Shown here: positions 8,377 through 17,290 of the stretch, one piece after another | How the letters are laid out: each line of letters begins with the position of its first letter | How positions within the stretch are numbered: position 1 is the first letter of the stretch | Source: TH1177 sp042138015 | Lineage (GTDB): Archaea; Thermoproteota; Nitrososphaeria; Nitrososphaerales; Nitrososphaeraceae | Assembly: GCA_042138015.1 (NCBI GenBank) | Contig: JBHIVA010000014.1 | Coordinates: forward strand, 1-45,376 | Length of the DNA: 45,376 bases | Direction: 5' to 3' | The notes under the pieces: model-generated | What the model saw: only the letters and a program-made list of their open reading frames with translations | What the model was told of the DNA's origin: nothing | Databases searched by the model: none | Translations under genes and position numbers: made by a program

Positions 8377-9171
8377 ATGTTGAAGGTAGACGGCTGGAAA
8401 AAATGGTTCCTTTATCAACTTGTTGGAGAAGGAGTACATAATGCTGTTTATCATGATCAGATCCTGAAAGAAATCGGGAATAATTATGATATTAATCTTG
8501 ACAGAGCACTGAAAGAGTTAATCGATGAAGGAATTATCATGTTGATAGAATCGAGGAGAAAGAAAAAATACATCGTTAACTTTGATAGGCTAGAAGATGC
8601 TCAAAAAATAATCAATTTACGTGATATAGATAATATTGGTCAAAGAAAGAAAATTAATTATGACCATAATAACGTTAATTATATTAATTTAGAAAACAAT
8701 AAAGATTACATCCAGCCGTATTTGTCTGAACCTGAAGGTTATATTTATTGGTTCGATAATGAAGAAATGAGGAAATTTAGAAAACAAAGTGTTTACAGGA
8801 TATATTTTAAAGAAACAGACAAGATGAATTTTGCTGCACAATTGATAACAAAATCATTAGGAAGTTCAAAGATTATCTATATTGGATCACTCAATGATCC
8901 GAATTCTTACATATCCAGGTTATGGAGAGCAGTACAATCGGTATCAGATGAAACAAGAGATGGAACATTTATTCTCCAAAACATACAAGATAAAGATAGA
9001 ATAGCTTGTGGAAATAATAGACAAAGAGGAAAAATTGCATTATCAATCTTTAGGAAATTAGGATTTATTCAGCAAGCTGAATTTAAAGGAAATTCTACTC
9101 GGTTCAAATTAAGTGGCAAAAAACCATATTCCATCACATTAGATGAGATATTTAACATCTCATCAAAGTGA
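8377..9171 (+). CDS. Uncharacterised protein with winged-helix-like N- and C-terminal parts
   Basis: A 264-residue cytoplasmic protein that I do not recognise. Residues 1-70 look like a winged helix (KKWFLYQLVGEGVHNAVYHDQILKEI, RALKELIDEGIIML, then a basic wing RRKKKYIV). The middle (about 115-185) is mixed alpha/beta. Residues 205-255 look like a second winged helix, with NNRQRGKIALSIFRKLGFI and a hairpin TRFKLSGK. The two-ended layout suggests a nucleic-acid-binding protein, perhaps for replication, repair or transcription. No catalytic motif is visible. Start is ATG, preceded by a TATA box. Confidence 0.6.
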   Translation: MLKVDGWKKWFLYQLVGEGVHNAVYHDQILKEIGNNYDINLDRALKELIDEGIIMLIESRRKKKYIVNFDRLEDAQKIINLRDIDNIGQRKKINYDHNNVNYINLENNKDYIQPYLSEPEGYIYWFDNEEMRKFRKQSVYRIYFKETDKMNFAAQLITKSLGSSKIIYIGSLNDPNSYISRLWRAVQSVSDETRDGTFILQNIQDKDRIACGNNRQRGKIALSIFRKLGFIQQAEFKGNSTRFKLSGKKPYSITLDEIFNISSK

Positions 9172-9229
9172 AACATTCTAATATTTTCAACTTATCGATA
9201 GGTCAAAATCTTGTTAGAGGTTATATATT

Positions 9230-9712
9230 TTAAAAAGTTTTGAAATTATCGAAATTCATTTTATAAAGTTCATATGCTAATATATGAGTATCTGACCCGG
9301 TAGTAACAAGTTGACTTAAAACATAGAGTAAAATTACAAACGCAATAATTATCACTATCAAAAGTATAATTCGATATTTTATGTCTTGAATTTTATTCTT
9401 TGTAGTAGATCTTTCTTGTTTTTTTATCGTTTCTTCTTTTTTGATTTTTTGAATTTCCTCTTCTTTCTTTCTTTCTAATTCTTCCTGTCTCATTTTGGAT
9501 TGTTTAGTATTGAGAATTGGTATTTTTTTGACAATAGAACCATCCAATACTGATCGTTTTACTTCATAAAGTATTACATCATTTTCGGGAGATTTATAGT
9601 TAAAGAGTTCAAGAGCCTTGGGATATTCTTCAAATTCTTCAATTATTTTATCCCATTCAACCATCCACGATTTATTTAATTGATTCGGATCTTCTTCAGG
9701 GTTATTACTCAT
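9230..9712 (-). CDS. Coiled-coil protein with C-terminal membrane helix
   Basis: A 160-residue protein that is acidic at the N-terminus and has a strongly charged coiled-coil stretch (KMRQEELERKKEEEIQKIKK and onwards, about residues 72-108). One long membrane helix follows (about 112-136, RIILLIVIIIAFVILLYVL), then a 24-residue tail. No signal peptide is present, so the coiled coil is probably cytoplasmic. No family recognised. It lies upstream of the heme O synthase gene on the same strand, with a gap of about 500 bases removed by that gene itself, so cotranscription is uncertain. Confidence 0.6.
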   Translation of the reverse strand: MSNNPEEDPNQLNKSWMVEWDKIIEEFEEYPKALELFNYKSPENDVILYEVKRSVLDGSIVKKIPILNTKQSKMRQEELERKKEEEIQKIKKEETIKKQERSTTKNKIQDIKYRIILLIVIIIAFVILLYVLSQLVTTGSDTHILAYELYKMNFDNFKTF

Positions 9713-9813
9713 TCAATAGAATTTAAGCAATCTTATTTAATAAATTTTAATAGTTATAATACAAATTGAAAGGTAACTGCCTACTATATTTATTGTACTT
9801 CTTATCTGTTTAC

Positions 9814-10698
9814 TCAATGAAAAAATGCATCAACGATAAATGCTATGAAGATAGCAGTAAGATATGGGCTAGAAAATTTGAATACAGTCCATGAAGCACG
9901 TTCTGTTGGTTTAATCAGTAACCATAGTGATAGTCCAATCATTATCGCACCAAAAATAATGGCGGTGATGAAGTAAATCAACCCGAATTGATTAAAGAAA
10001 AAAGGTAGAATACTAAAAAAGACCATCATTATAGTAGTTCCAGCTATAACGCGTACTGATGTTTGTTCATTAGAAACGACAGGTAACATTGGAATATTTG
10101 CTTTTTGGTAATCTTTTTTTACATGTAAAGCAAGACTCCAAATATGCGTAGGTATCCACAAAAACACTAAAGCAGCCATTACTATTCCTATTTCTATATT
10201 TTGAGTAGTTACAGTAACATATCCTATCAGAGCTGGTGCTCCTCCTGAAAATCCTCCTAAAAGAATATTAGATTGACTTTTTCGCTTTAACCATTTACTA
10301 TAGACAATAATATTATCAAAAAGACCAAAAGCCATTAGAATAAATGCCCAAATATTAATGAACCATGAAAACACTAACGAAATAGCTGTTAGTATTAAAC
10401 CAAATATCAATGCATTTCTGGGAGATATTCTGCCGGAAGGGATAGGTCTATCTTTAGTTCTATCCATTATAGCGTCAATATCCCTATCGTTATATCCAGT
10501 AAGAGTATCAGCAGCGGCTGAACCTGCTGCCACTCCGCATAACAGCAAAATCCACATTACTGGACTTATTGGTATGTCAAAGAGAAAGGAGGCAGTTAAA
10601 GCAGATCCAAAAGCAGTAAAAACTAACAAATACCAAATTTTAGGTTTTGTTAATTCATAGTAATTTTTTAGTTTATCAACTAAGTGTATTTGAATCAC
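9814..10698 (-). CDS. ctaB: Protoheme IX farnesyltransferase (heme O synthase)
   Basis: A UbiA-family prenyltransferase of 294 residues with about nine membrane helices. It transfers a farnesyl-type chain to heme B to give heme O for the terminal oxidase. The prenyl-diphosphate/Mg site is visible as YNDRDIDAIMDRTKDRPIPS (NDxxDxxxD). Other family blocks are YELTKPKIWYLLVFTA at the N-terminus, LLGGFSGGAPALIGY, and WIPTHIWSLALHVKKDYQKA. The start is GTG. The length is normal. No oxidase genes are in the window. Confidence 0.93.
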   Translation of the reverse strand: MIQIHLVDKLKNYYELTKPKIWYLLVFTAFGSALTASFLFDIPISPVMWILLLCGVAAGSAAADTLTGYNDRDIDAIMDRTKDRPIPSGRISPRNALIFGLILTAISLVFSWFINIWAFILMAFGLFDNIIVYSKWLKRKSQSNILLGGFSGGAPALIGYVTVTTQNIEIGIVMAALVFLWIPTHIWSLALHVKKDYQKANIPMLPVVSNEQTSVRVIAGTTIMMVFFSILPFFFNQFGLIYFITAIIFGAIMIGLSLWLLIKPTERASWTVFKFSSPYLTAIFIAFIVDAFFH

Positions 10699-10775
10699 AG
10701 TTTAACTTTCAACCCGAGTTGTCATAACTGATTCATTGCTTTGATATTTATATCTTAAAAATACAGTCCATAATA

Positions 10776-11852
10776 TTATATCATTTGTTTAGATTTCAGT
10801 AATTCAGCTAAGAGTACTGCTCCTTTTGCTGACCCCATTTTTTCATTGTGAGATAACAAGACATATTTTATACCATTGTCGAAAACTGTATCTTTTCTTA
10901 GTCGCCCAACAGAAGTCGTCATTCCATCATTAATTTCCCTATCAATTCTAGGTTGTGGTCTGGTTGGGTCGTCATGAACTACAATATATTGTTTAGGTGC
11001 CGAAGGTAATCCACTAAGTTTAACAGATTCAGAAAAGTCGAGCATCTTTTTTTTCACCTCTTCTGGCTCAACAGCTTTCTGTGTTTCTACAAATACCGTT
11101 TCTGTATGTCCATCCATAACTGGAACTCTGGTACATGTACAACTTATCTTGAATTGAGATGGTTTAATAGAATTATCTACAAAAGATCCAAGAATTTTTT
11201 TAGTTTCGACTTGAACCTTTTCTTCTTCTTTCGGAATAAAAGGTATAACATTATCTATTATATCCAAAGCAGCTACGCCAGGAGATCTGCCCGCTCCAGA
11301 TATTGCTTGCATAGATGTCATAAAAATACGATCAATGCCGAAATTATCTAATATTGGTTTAAGAGAAATTGCTAAACCAGTAGTTGTACAATTTGGGAGG
11401 GGACATACAAATCCTTTCCAATCTCTATTTTTCTTTTGGTTATTTATTAATTCAATGTGTTCAGGATTTATTCCAGGAATTAATATTGGAACATCTTCTT
11501 GATATCTAAATGCTGCAGCAGTACTTATTACTGGTGTCGTTTTAGCGAGTTGAGGTTCTATGATTTGTGCATCTGACGATTCTAATGCAGTGAATATAAG
11601 GTCGTAATCTTTAGGTTTGAGATCTTCTACCGAACTCACTATTTCATCTTTGATATAATCTGGAACTTGTTCTCTATTATGCCATTTTAACACCCCCGTA
11701 TTGGGGTCTCTAATGGCATCGATATACTTTTTTCCAGCCGATCTTTGAGAAGAAGCTACAAATTTTAACTCAAACCAAGGATGTTTATCAAGTGCTACTA
11801 CAAATTCCTGACCGACTGCTCCAGTAGAGCCTATCAATGCTACTTTTAACAT
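10776..11852 (-). CDS. asd: Aspartate-semialdehyde dehydrogenase
   Basis: A 358-residue enzyme with the NADP-binding motif ALIGSTGAVGQ at the N-terminus, the nucleophile PNCTTTGL (Cys155), and the general-base region CTRVPVMDGHTETVFVE (His249). This is the archaeal/fungal-type Asd, which reduces aspartyl-4-phosphate for lysine, threonine and methionine synthesis. In Sulfolobales a close paralogue is malonyl-CoA reductase of the 3-hydroxypropionate/4-hydroxybutyrate cycle. These archaea run a related cycle, so a CoA-thioester substrate cannot be ruled out from sequence alone. It is divergent from the cobalamin operon across 89 bases. Confidence 0.88.
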   Translation of the reverse strand: MLKVALIGSTGAVGQEFVVALDKHPWFELKFVASSQRSAGKKYIDAIRDPNTGVLKWHNREQVPDYIKDEIVSSVEDLKPKDYDLIFTALESSDAQIIEPQLAKTTPVISTAAAFRYQEDVPILIPGINPEHIELINNQKKNRDWKGFVCPLPNCTTTGLAISLKPILDNFGIDRIFMTSMQAISGAGRSPGVAALDIIDNVIPFIPKEEEKVQVETKKILGSFVDNSIKPSQFKISCTCTRVPVMDGHTETVFVETQKAVEPEEVKKKMLDFSESVKLSGLPSAPKQYIVVHDDPTRPQPRIDREINDGMTTSVGRLRKDTVFDNGIKYVLLSHNEKMGSAKGAVLLAELLKSKQMI

Positions 11853-11941
11853 ATTACAAGAAATAACTAGATAATGACGATCTAATAATCGTTATTCATT
11901 AAAAAAAGTTTTTACATTGTCATGGATTATAGATATCACTT

Positions 11942-13108
11942 TTGGACATTGAAGATTTAGAAAATCCAGATACAATAAATAAAGATTCTTTTCGTTTTAA
12001 AGATAATAAAAATGAATTTAATAGATTGGACGAATGTACGCATGGAGGATTTCATTCAATTGAGGATAACAATAAAATCAGAATAGATTTTAGTTCTAAT
12101 ATAAACCCACTCGGCATTTCAAATAAGGTAATAAAAAAAATATCTGAAAATATAAGGGATATTTCAGTTATTTATCCAGATCCAAAGTGTAAAGAGTTAA
12201 AAAAAATGATTTCAGAATATTTAGGTAAAGGTATAAACGTTGATTGGATTACAGTTGGAAATGGAGCAACAGAACTAATCCATCATTTTGTAAGATCTTT
12301 TCCTTACAATGCAATTATTCCTATTCCTACCTTCTGTGAATACGAACTTGCTGTCAGAAGAAGTGATTTAAAAGTAGATTTTATTCCTCATTTAGAAAAT
12401 TGGGAAATGGATTGGGAACTTGTAATTAAACAAGTAAAAAATAGCGACAAAAGTATTCTTTTTCTATGTAATCCTAATAACCCTACTGGTAAACTTGTGG
12501 CCCCTGAAATAATGAACAATATAATACGAGAAATAGAAAATAAAGATTCAATAATATTTATCGATGAAAGTTTTATTGAATTTGTAAGGAATTACAAAAA
12601 ATATTCAATGATTTCTCAGGCATTATCAACTAGAAATGTTATGGTTTTAAGATCTATGACAAAGTCATTTGGATTAGCTGGATTACGTTTAGGATATTTG
12701 GTTGCAAATCCTAATCTTTTGAAAAAAATTAATCAAATTCAAATAGCATGGAATGTAAATAATATTGCCCAGACTGCTGGAATAGAGGCACTTAAAGATA
12801 AGGATCATTTAAGAAGAGCAAAAAAATTGATTGAAAAAGAAAAGGTCCGTATAATTAAAATAATTAAAAAAAGGATGAAAAATTTAGTAACTTATGATTC
12901 AGAAGCTAATTTTTTATTGATAGAGTTAAAAGATAATGATTCTACAAGTTTTAGGGATAAATTATTGGAGAATTGTGGTATACTGGTTCGAGATTGTAGT
13001 AGTTTTAGGGGACTAACAAACAAGTTCATTAGAATAGCTATAAGAACTCCTCATGATAACGATGTTCTTTTAGAATCACTCGAAAGTTTGATTAATCATG
13101 ATAACTGA
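11942..13108 (+). CDS. cobD: CobD/HisC-like PLP enzyme (threonine-phosphate decarboxylase or aminotransferase)
   Basis: A fold-type I PLP enzyme of 388 residues and the first gene of the cobalamin operon. Seen are HGGFHSIEDN and DFSSNINPLG near the N-terminus, NPNNPTG (177-183), Asp208, and the PLP lysine in MTKSFGLAGLRLGY (Lys241). The HGG...DFSxNINPLG pattern is typical of CobD/CobC L-threonine-O-3-phosphate decarboxylases, which supply aminopropanol phosphate for the nucleotide loop. Histidinol-phosphate aminotransferase is the close alternative, but the operon context favours the cobalamin role. Only a TTG start is available. The first 30 residues are charged and not part of the fold core. 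Confidence 0.75.
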   Translation: MDIEDLENPDTINKDSFRFKDNKNEFNRLDECTHGGFHSIEDNNKIRIDFSSNINPLGISNKVIKKISENIRDISVIYPDPKCKELKKMISEYLGKGINVDWITVGNGATELIHHFVRSFPYNAIIPIPTFCEYELAVRRSDLKVDFIPHLENWEMDWELVIKQVKNSDKSILFLCNPNNPTGKLVAPEIMNNIIREIENKDSIIFIDESFIEFVRNYKKYSMISQALSTRNVMVLRSMTKSFGLAGLRLGYLVANPNLLKKINQIQIAWNVNNIAQTAGIEALKDKDHLRRAKKLIEKEKVRIIKIIKKRMKNLVTYDSEANFLLIELKDNDSTSFRDKLLENCGILVRDCSSFRGLTNKFIRIAIRTPHDNDVLLESLESLINHDN

Positions 13109-13159
13109 ATGTCTTGGTATGTTACTAAAATATCCTAAATTAAATGGGTAGAATGATAA

Positions 13160-14029
13160 TTGAGTAAGGCAAAGATATTGATGATACAAGGAACTTCTTC
13201 TGGAGTAGGAAAAAGCGTAATAGTGATTGCCTTATGCAGAATTATTTCAGACCTTGGATTTCGTGTTTCACCGTTTAAGGCACAGAATATGTCGTCCAAA
13301 ATTTATAAGATATCAAGGATTGAGCAGATTTCCAATATTCAAGCTGTTCAGGCATCTGCTGCAAAAACTACACCTAACTGGAAAATTAATCCTATTTTAT
13401 TACTTCCTTTAGGAGATTATATGAGCAAGGTTTTCGTAAAAGGAAAATTTTATGAAGAAATGCATGCTTCTGATTACTATAAAGACTTTGTAATCCAGAC
13501 TGGATTTCCTATTGTCTTAGATGCGCTAGAATCATTAAGAAAAGAAAATGATATTATCGTAATAGAAGGAGCGGGATCTCCAGCTGAAATTAACATCGCA
13601 AAATACGATATAGCAAATATGTTACTTGCACATAAAATAGATGCTCCAGTCATCCTTGTGTCAGATATTGAAAGAGGAGGTTGTTTTGCCAGTATAGTCG
13701 GAACGATTCAGCTATTAAAATACAAACATCGAAAATTGATAAAGGGATTTTTAATAAACAAATTTCGTGGTGATAAGAATCTGCTGAAAGATGCAATAGA
13801 TTACATAGAGAAAACTAGAAATATTAAATGTCTTGGAGTTATCCCTAAAATCAATTTTTCGTTACCCGAAGAAGACTCATTAGATAATAACAGTATTGAT
13901 CGTACCAAAAAAGAGATGAAATTTTCAAATGAAATATTGGATCAGCAAATAGATTTTTTAGCATCTGAAATCAAAAAGAATATTGAAATAGACCGAATCC
14001 TGAAGAGGGTTTTGAAATTAACTATATGA
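13160..14029 (+). CDS. cobQ: Cobyric acid synthase (CobQ/CbiP) lacking the glutamine amidotransferase domain
   Basis: A 289-residue protein with the complete CobQ ATP-binding synthetase domain: P-loop GTSSGVGKS (11-19), KAQNMSS, EGAGSPAEIN (136-145), VSDIERGGCFAS and FLINKFRGD. Normal CobQ is about 480-500 residues and continues after LPEEDSL into a glutaminase (GATase) domain. Here LPEEDSL (235-241) is followed by a short linker and then DQQIDFLASEIKKNIEIDRI, which resembles the extreme C-terminal helix of full-length CobQ (xxRLAxxLRExLDxxxL). The glutaminase therefore appears cut out in frame. The enzyme amidates corrin side chains and may use free ammonia or a separate glutaminase. The start is TTG. 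It overlaps cbiB by four bases. Confidence 0.85.
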   Translation: MSKAKILMIQGTSSGVGKSVIVIALCRIISDLGFRVSPFKAQNMSSKIYKISRIEQISNIQAVQASAAKTTPNWKINPILLLPLGDYMSKVFVKGKFYEEMHASDYYKDFVIQTGFPIVLDALESLRKENDIIVIEGAGSPAEINIAKYDIANMLLAHKIDAPVILVSDIERGGCFASIVGTIQLLKYKHRKLIKGFLINKFRGDKNLLKDAIDYIEKTRNIKCLGVIPKINFSLPEEDSLDNNSIDRTKKEMKFSNEILDQQIDFLASEIKKNIEIDRILKRVLKLTI

Positions 14030-15006
14030 TATTGTCGTTTAGTATCATATTAATTCTCATCACCTCAATTATTATAGATATTTTATTAGGAGATCCAAGG
14101 AATAAATATCATCCAGTAGCATGGATAGGAAAAATCATAAATTATTTTATCCCAAAATTAAAAATAAATAAACAGGGTAGTGAAGCATGTGAGAAAATAA
14201 GAGGAATAAAATTTACTATTTTATTTATATTGTCATCAGTAATTTTGCTTCATTCCTTTTTGAACATTTTGACTCCTAATTATTACTTTATATTTCTTAT
14301 ACTATCTGTGTACTTACTATACAGCAGTATTTCTATTAAAAGTATGGAAAATCATATTAATATGATTATAGATGCTTTAAATAAACAAGACATTCTTGCC
14401 GCACGTAAAAAACTATCTATGATTGTAGGAAGAAATACTAAGGAATTAGATGAAGAACATATAATATCTGGAGCAATAGAGTCAATTGCAGATAGTACAG
14501 TAGATGGAATTATTTCTCCGATATTTTATTTTTCAATTTTTGGGGCTTGTGGGGCTTTTATATTCAGAATCATCAATACATTAGATTCAATGATAGGGTA
14601 TCGAGATCATTATTTTATTAATATAGGATGGATGGCCGCAAAAATTGATACGTTTGCAAACTACATACCATCTAGAATAACTTCGATTATTATAATAATC
14701 TCATCATTTCTGATGAAGGCGGATTGGAAGAATTCTATCAAAATGCTGAAAAGAGATAGACATAATACAATCAGTGTTAATTCAGGTTATCCTATTTCTG
14801 CTATGGCTGGAGCATTAAATGTTAGGTTAGAAAAAATCGATTATTATCAAATAGGTATTCCCGTGGAAAAATTATCTATTGAAAAATGTTTAGTCGCAAT
14901 AAAAATAATGAAAATAACGGTGGTATTATTTTGTTTGTGCATTTCTATTCCTATTATATTATTATTAGGTTTAGTTAAATGGTGGAATGTTCTATTTGGT
15001 ATTTGA
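14026..15006 (+). CDS. cbiB: Adenosylcobinamide-phosphate synthase CbiB
   Basis: An integral membrane protein of 326 residues that joins the aminopropanol (phosphate) arm to adenosylcobyric acid. The N-terminal signature IIDILLGDPRNKYHPVAWIG is diagnostic for CbiB/CobD. Further family blocks are VGRNTKELDEEHIISGAIES, ADSTVDGIISPIFYF, NTLDSMIGYRDHYFINIGW and NSGYPISAMAGALNVRLEK. Four to six membrane helices are apparent. The ATG overlaps the end of cobQ (ATGA) and its own end overlaps cobS by 20 bases, a sign of translational coupling. Confidence 0.93.
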   Translation: MILSFSIILILITSIIIDILLGDPRNKYHPVAWIGKIINYFIPKLKINKQGSEACEKIRGIKFTILFILSSVILLHSFLNILTPNYYFIFLILSVYLLYSSISIKSMENHINMIIDALNKQDILAARKKLSMIVGRNTKELDEEHIISGAIESIADSTVDGIISPIFYFSIFGACGAFIFRIINTLDSMIGYRDHYFINIGWMAAKIDTFANYIPSRITSIIIIISSFLMKADWKNSIKMLKRDRHNTISVNSGYPISAMAGALNVRLEKIDYYQIGIPVEKLSIEKCLVAIKIMKITVVLFCLCISIPIILLLGLVKWWNVLFGI

Positions 15007-15748
15007 CAAAATTTTCTCTGTCATATCTTTTTTAACAATTATTCCAACAAGAAGCAGAAAATATGAAATTGAGTATATTGCGAAAAATATGTATTTGTTT
15101 CCTATTGCTGGGCTTATAATAGGAGTCATTGTGGGATTAATCTCTCTTGTTATATCTGATCATGTTAATGGGTTTTTGCTAGGATTTATAATAGCTGTAG
15201 TGTTATTTGGATTGACAGGGCTGCATCACACGGACGCTATTTCAGATCTTGCTGATGGGTTGATGGTAAAAGGTTCCAAAGAAGATAAACATAGAGCAAT
15301 GGCAGATCCTAGAAATGGTACTGCTGGAAGCGTAACAATAGTTTTCTACATAATAGGAATCATAATATTAGTCTCACAAGTTAGTGATAAGTTGCAGTTA
15401 TTTTCTTTAATTATTATTGCAGAGATACTGTCAAAATATAGCATGGTTCTACAATGTTATCTAGGAAAATCAGCTTGGGAAGGATTGAACACAATTTTTA
15501 TTGTAGAGATGAAGAACAAGAAAAAAATTATCATCTCGACAATCTTGGTTGTAGTATTATTAATAATATTCGGATTGAATATTTCTCAATTAATTATATC
15601 AATTATAGGAATGTTATTTGTTACTTTAGTACTTCTTTTAATTTCTTATAGATCACTTGGGGGAGTTTCTGGAGATACGATTGGTGCAAGTAATGAAATA
15701 TCAAGATTTTTTATTTACTTTATGTATGTTATTCTCGTAAATAGATGA
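14987..15748 (+). CDS. cobS: Adenosylcobinamide-GDP ribazoletransferase (cobalamin synthase)
   Basis: A membrane protein of 253 residues that joins adenosylcobinamide-GDP to the lower-ligand riboside in the last main step of the pathway. Conserved blocks are FLTIIPTR near the N-terminus, GLTGLHHTDAISDLADGLMV, the metal-binding aspartates there, and HRAMADPRNGTAGSV. A late block GVSGDTIGASNEISR is also typical. The start ATG lies inside the end of cbiB. Four bases separate it from cobY. Confidence 0.93.
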   Translation: MFYLVFDKIFSVISFLTIIPTRSRKYEIEYIAKNMYLFPIAGLIIGVIVGLISLVISDHVNGFLLGFIIAVVLFGLTGLHHTDAISDLADGLMVKGSKEDKHRAMADPRNGTAGSVTIVFYIIGIIILVSQVSDKLQLFSLIIIAEILSKYSMVLQCYLGKSAWEGLNTIFIVEMKNKKKIIISTILVVVLLIIFGLNISQLIISIIGMLFVTLVLLLISYRSLGGVSGDTIGASNEISRFFIYFMYVILVNR

Positions 15749-15751
15749 TTC

Positions 15752-16408
15752 ATGGCAAAAAATAAACCAAAAATAATAAGTGTAATTATGTGTGGTGGAA
15801 AAAGCTCAAGAATGAAGAAACATTACCAAACAGAAAAAACCATGATAAAATTAGGAAACAAACGAATGGTGGAATATATTTTAGATAGTTTGAAAAATAG
15901 CGATTGTTTTTTTAAAATTGTACTCAATACAACTAAAAATACTACTAGAACACAATCATTCATATTAAAAAAATACAAGAAATATGTTCCTGATATAGAA
16001 TTTTGTGAAACAACAGGAGAAGGCTATGCACTAGATCTCAGATCGCTAATTATGAAATATAGTAATTCCATCATTTTTGTGGTTTCGGCAGATTTACCAC
16101 TATTATCAACACATGATATCAAAAATATATTGAGAACATGCAAATTTCAATATCCATGCAATTCAATTATAATAGAAAAACACTTTGTAGAGAGTTTAGG
16201 AATAAAGCCAAGTGTTTCTTTTATCTATAGAAACAAAGAATACTGTTATTCAGGAATAGGGATCTTCAATCCTACTAAAATACGTGATCTTGAAAATAAC
16301 GTCCCAGAAAGGTTTATCATACAAAATCAGATTGGCGTGGCAGTGAACGTTAATGAAAAAACTGATTTAGAAGTTGCAAAAAGAATTATTCAAGGAAGAA
16401 GCATCTGA
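15752..16408 (+). CDS. cobY: GTP:adenosylcobinamide-phosphate guanylyltransferase CobY
   Basis: The archaeal, non-orthologous replacement for the bacterial CobU transferase activity. This 218-residue nucleotidyltransferase begins with VIMCGGKSSRMKKH, the MobA-like GGxSxRM nucleotide-binding loop, followed by EKTMIKLGNKRMVEYILDSL. The metal-binding aspartate region is FVVSADLPLLSTHDI. It activates adenosylcobinamide phosphate with GTP before CobS acts. It is the last gene of the operon and runs tail-to-tail into S27e with only nine bases between the stop codons. Confidence 0.9.
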   Translation: MAKNKPKIISVIMCGGKSSRMKKHYQTEKTMIKLGNKRMVEYILDSLKNSDCFFKIVLNTTKNTTRTQSFILKKYKKYVPDIEFCETTGEGYALDLRSLIMKYSNSIIFVVSADLPLLSTHDIKNILRTCKFQYPCNSIIIEKHFVESLGIKPSVSFIYRNKEYCYSGIGIFNPTKIRDLENNVPERFIIQNQIGVAVNVNEKTDLEVAKRIIQGRSI

Positions 16409-16417
16409 AAAGCTAGA

Positions 16418-16612
16418 CTAATCAAGATTAGAAATAATATTACCCAATATCTTTGATTTTCCACCGGATTTCTTACATACTAATTCATTACATGACTTAC
16501 AATAGATATCTGTAGTTGTGTGGGAATAAATAATCATTTTTTCATTACAGTTTGCACATTCAACATTATAAAATTCACTTTTTGGTTGAGGAATTAAAAT
16601 ATTCTCTTTCAT
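16418..16612 (-). CDS. rps27e: Ribosomal protein S27e
   Basis: A small-subunit zinc-ribbon protein of 64 residues. Four cysteines are present, in VECANCNEKMIIYS and IYCKSCNELVCKKSGGK, and the C-terminal GGKSKILG is typical of S27e. I chose the ATG at 16612; a TTG two codons further upstream (16618) is less likely. It follows L44e with a 21-base gap, an arrangement common in archaea. Confidence 0.9.
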   Translation of the reverse strand: MKENILIPQPKSEFYNVECANCNEKMIIYSHTTTDIYCKSCNELVCKKSGGKSKILGNIISNLD

Positions 16613-16633
16613 TATCAATCACTTTAATTAAAT

Positions 16634-16912
16634 TTATGAGCCTATTTCTAATTTTCTCATTCGCATTCCCTCTTTCATTGATTTTCTTTGACATGTTTTG
16701 CATGTATATTTAAGTGTAATCTTCTTGGTAGTTTTAGCAGTACGTTTCAATTCAGGAAATTTTTGACCCCCATAGCCTTTTTTATCTTCAGCGTGTCTTC
16801 TAGCACCTAAAGCACTTTTTCGATCTTTACCTTTTTTATAGATAGAAACTGATTGAACAGTATGGCCCTTGCATTTTGGACAGAACTTGCGCATTTCCTT
16901 TTGCATCTTCAT
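16634..16912 (-). CDS. rpl44e: Ribosomal protein L44e
   Basis: A large-subunit protein of 92 residues. The zinc site is CPKCKGHT near the N-terminus and CKTCQRKS near the C-terminus. The middle, with SALGARRHAEDKKGYGGQKF, is the standard L44e tRNA-exit-site region. Length and composition are normal. It forms a two-gene unit with S27e. Confidence 0.95.
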   Translation of the reverse strand: MKMQKEMRKFCPKCKGHTVQSVSIYKKGKDRKSALGARRHAEDKKGYGGQKFPELKRTAKTTKKITLKYTCKTCQRKSMKEGMRMRKLEIGS

Positions 16913-17101
16913 GTAGATTTTTTAATATTAGGGTTATTTAAGGAAAACTACTCGATATAAACTTGAAAATTGAAATTACGGATAAAAAGTTGAAAAAAAT
17001 TTGATCTTTTCTTCATTAGAGCGTTATCAATTAAAATAACATGTGCCCAATTAATATAAAATTTGCCGGTAGATTAATTTTTAGTTTTTCTTTGTTAAAC
17101 G

Positions 17102-17110
17102 CTTATAAGC
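17102..17110 (+). promoter_or_regulatory. TATA box for the small membrane protein
   Basis: CTTATAAGC lies 27-35 bases before the ATG at 17137. The spacing supports that ATG rather than the upstream ATG at 17041, and fits a leaderless transcript. Confidence 0.55.
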
Positions 17111-17136
17111 AACCTTTCTCTTATCATAAAAAGAAA

Positions 17137-17277
17137 ATGGACATATTTGGTAATTTGATACAACAAATGAGTATACCTATCAATATCGAAACCTTTGGGG
17201 TGTGGATACCATTAGCTTTTGGGTTAGCGGTAGGTTTAGTATATGTAATAGCATCGGGGCTGAGACGTCCAACCTAA
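17137..17277 (+). CDS. 46-residue single-pass membrane protein
   Basis: A very small protein with an amphipathic N-terminus (MDIFGNLIQQMSIPINIETF), one membrane helix (about residues 20-39, VWIPLAFGLAVGLVYVIASG) and a basic end LRRPT. I chose the internal ATG because a TATA box is correctly placed for it; the longer frame from 17041 adds residues that would overlap this promoter. The layout resembles small subunits of membrane complexes, but I cannot name one. T-rich tracts follow directly. Confidence 0.6.
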   Translation: MDIFGNLIQQMSIPINIETFGVWIPLAFGLAVGLVYVIASGLRRPT

Positions 17278-17290
17278 AAAAAAATACCTA

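Noticed and set aside
17041..17136. Upstream extension of the small membrane protein (ATG at 17041)
   Set aside because: The extension runs through a well-placed TATA box and has no conserved look; the ATG at 17137 is preferred.
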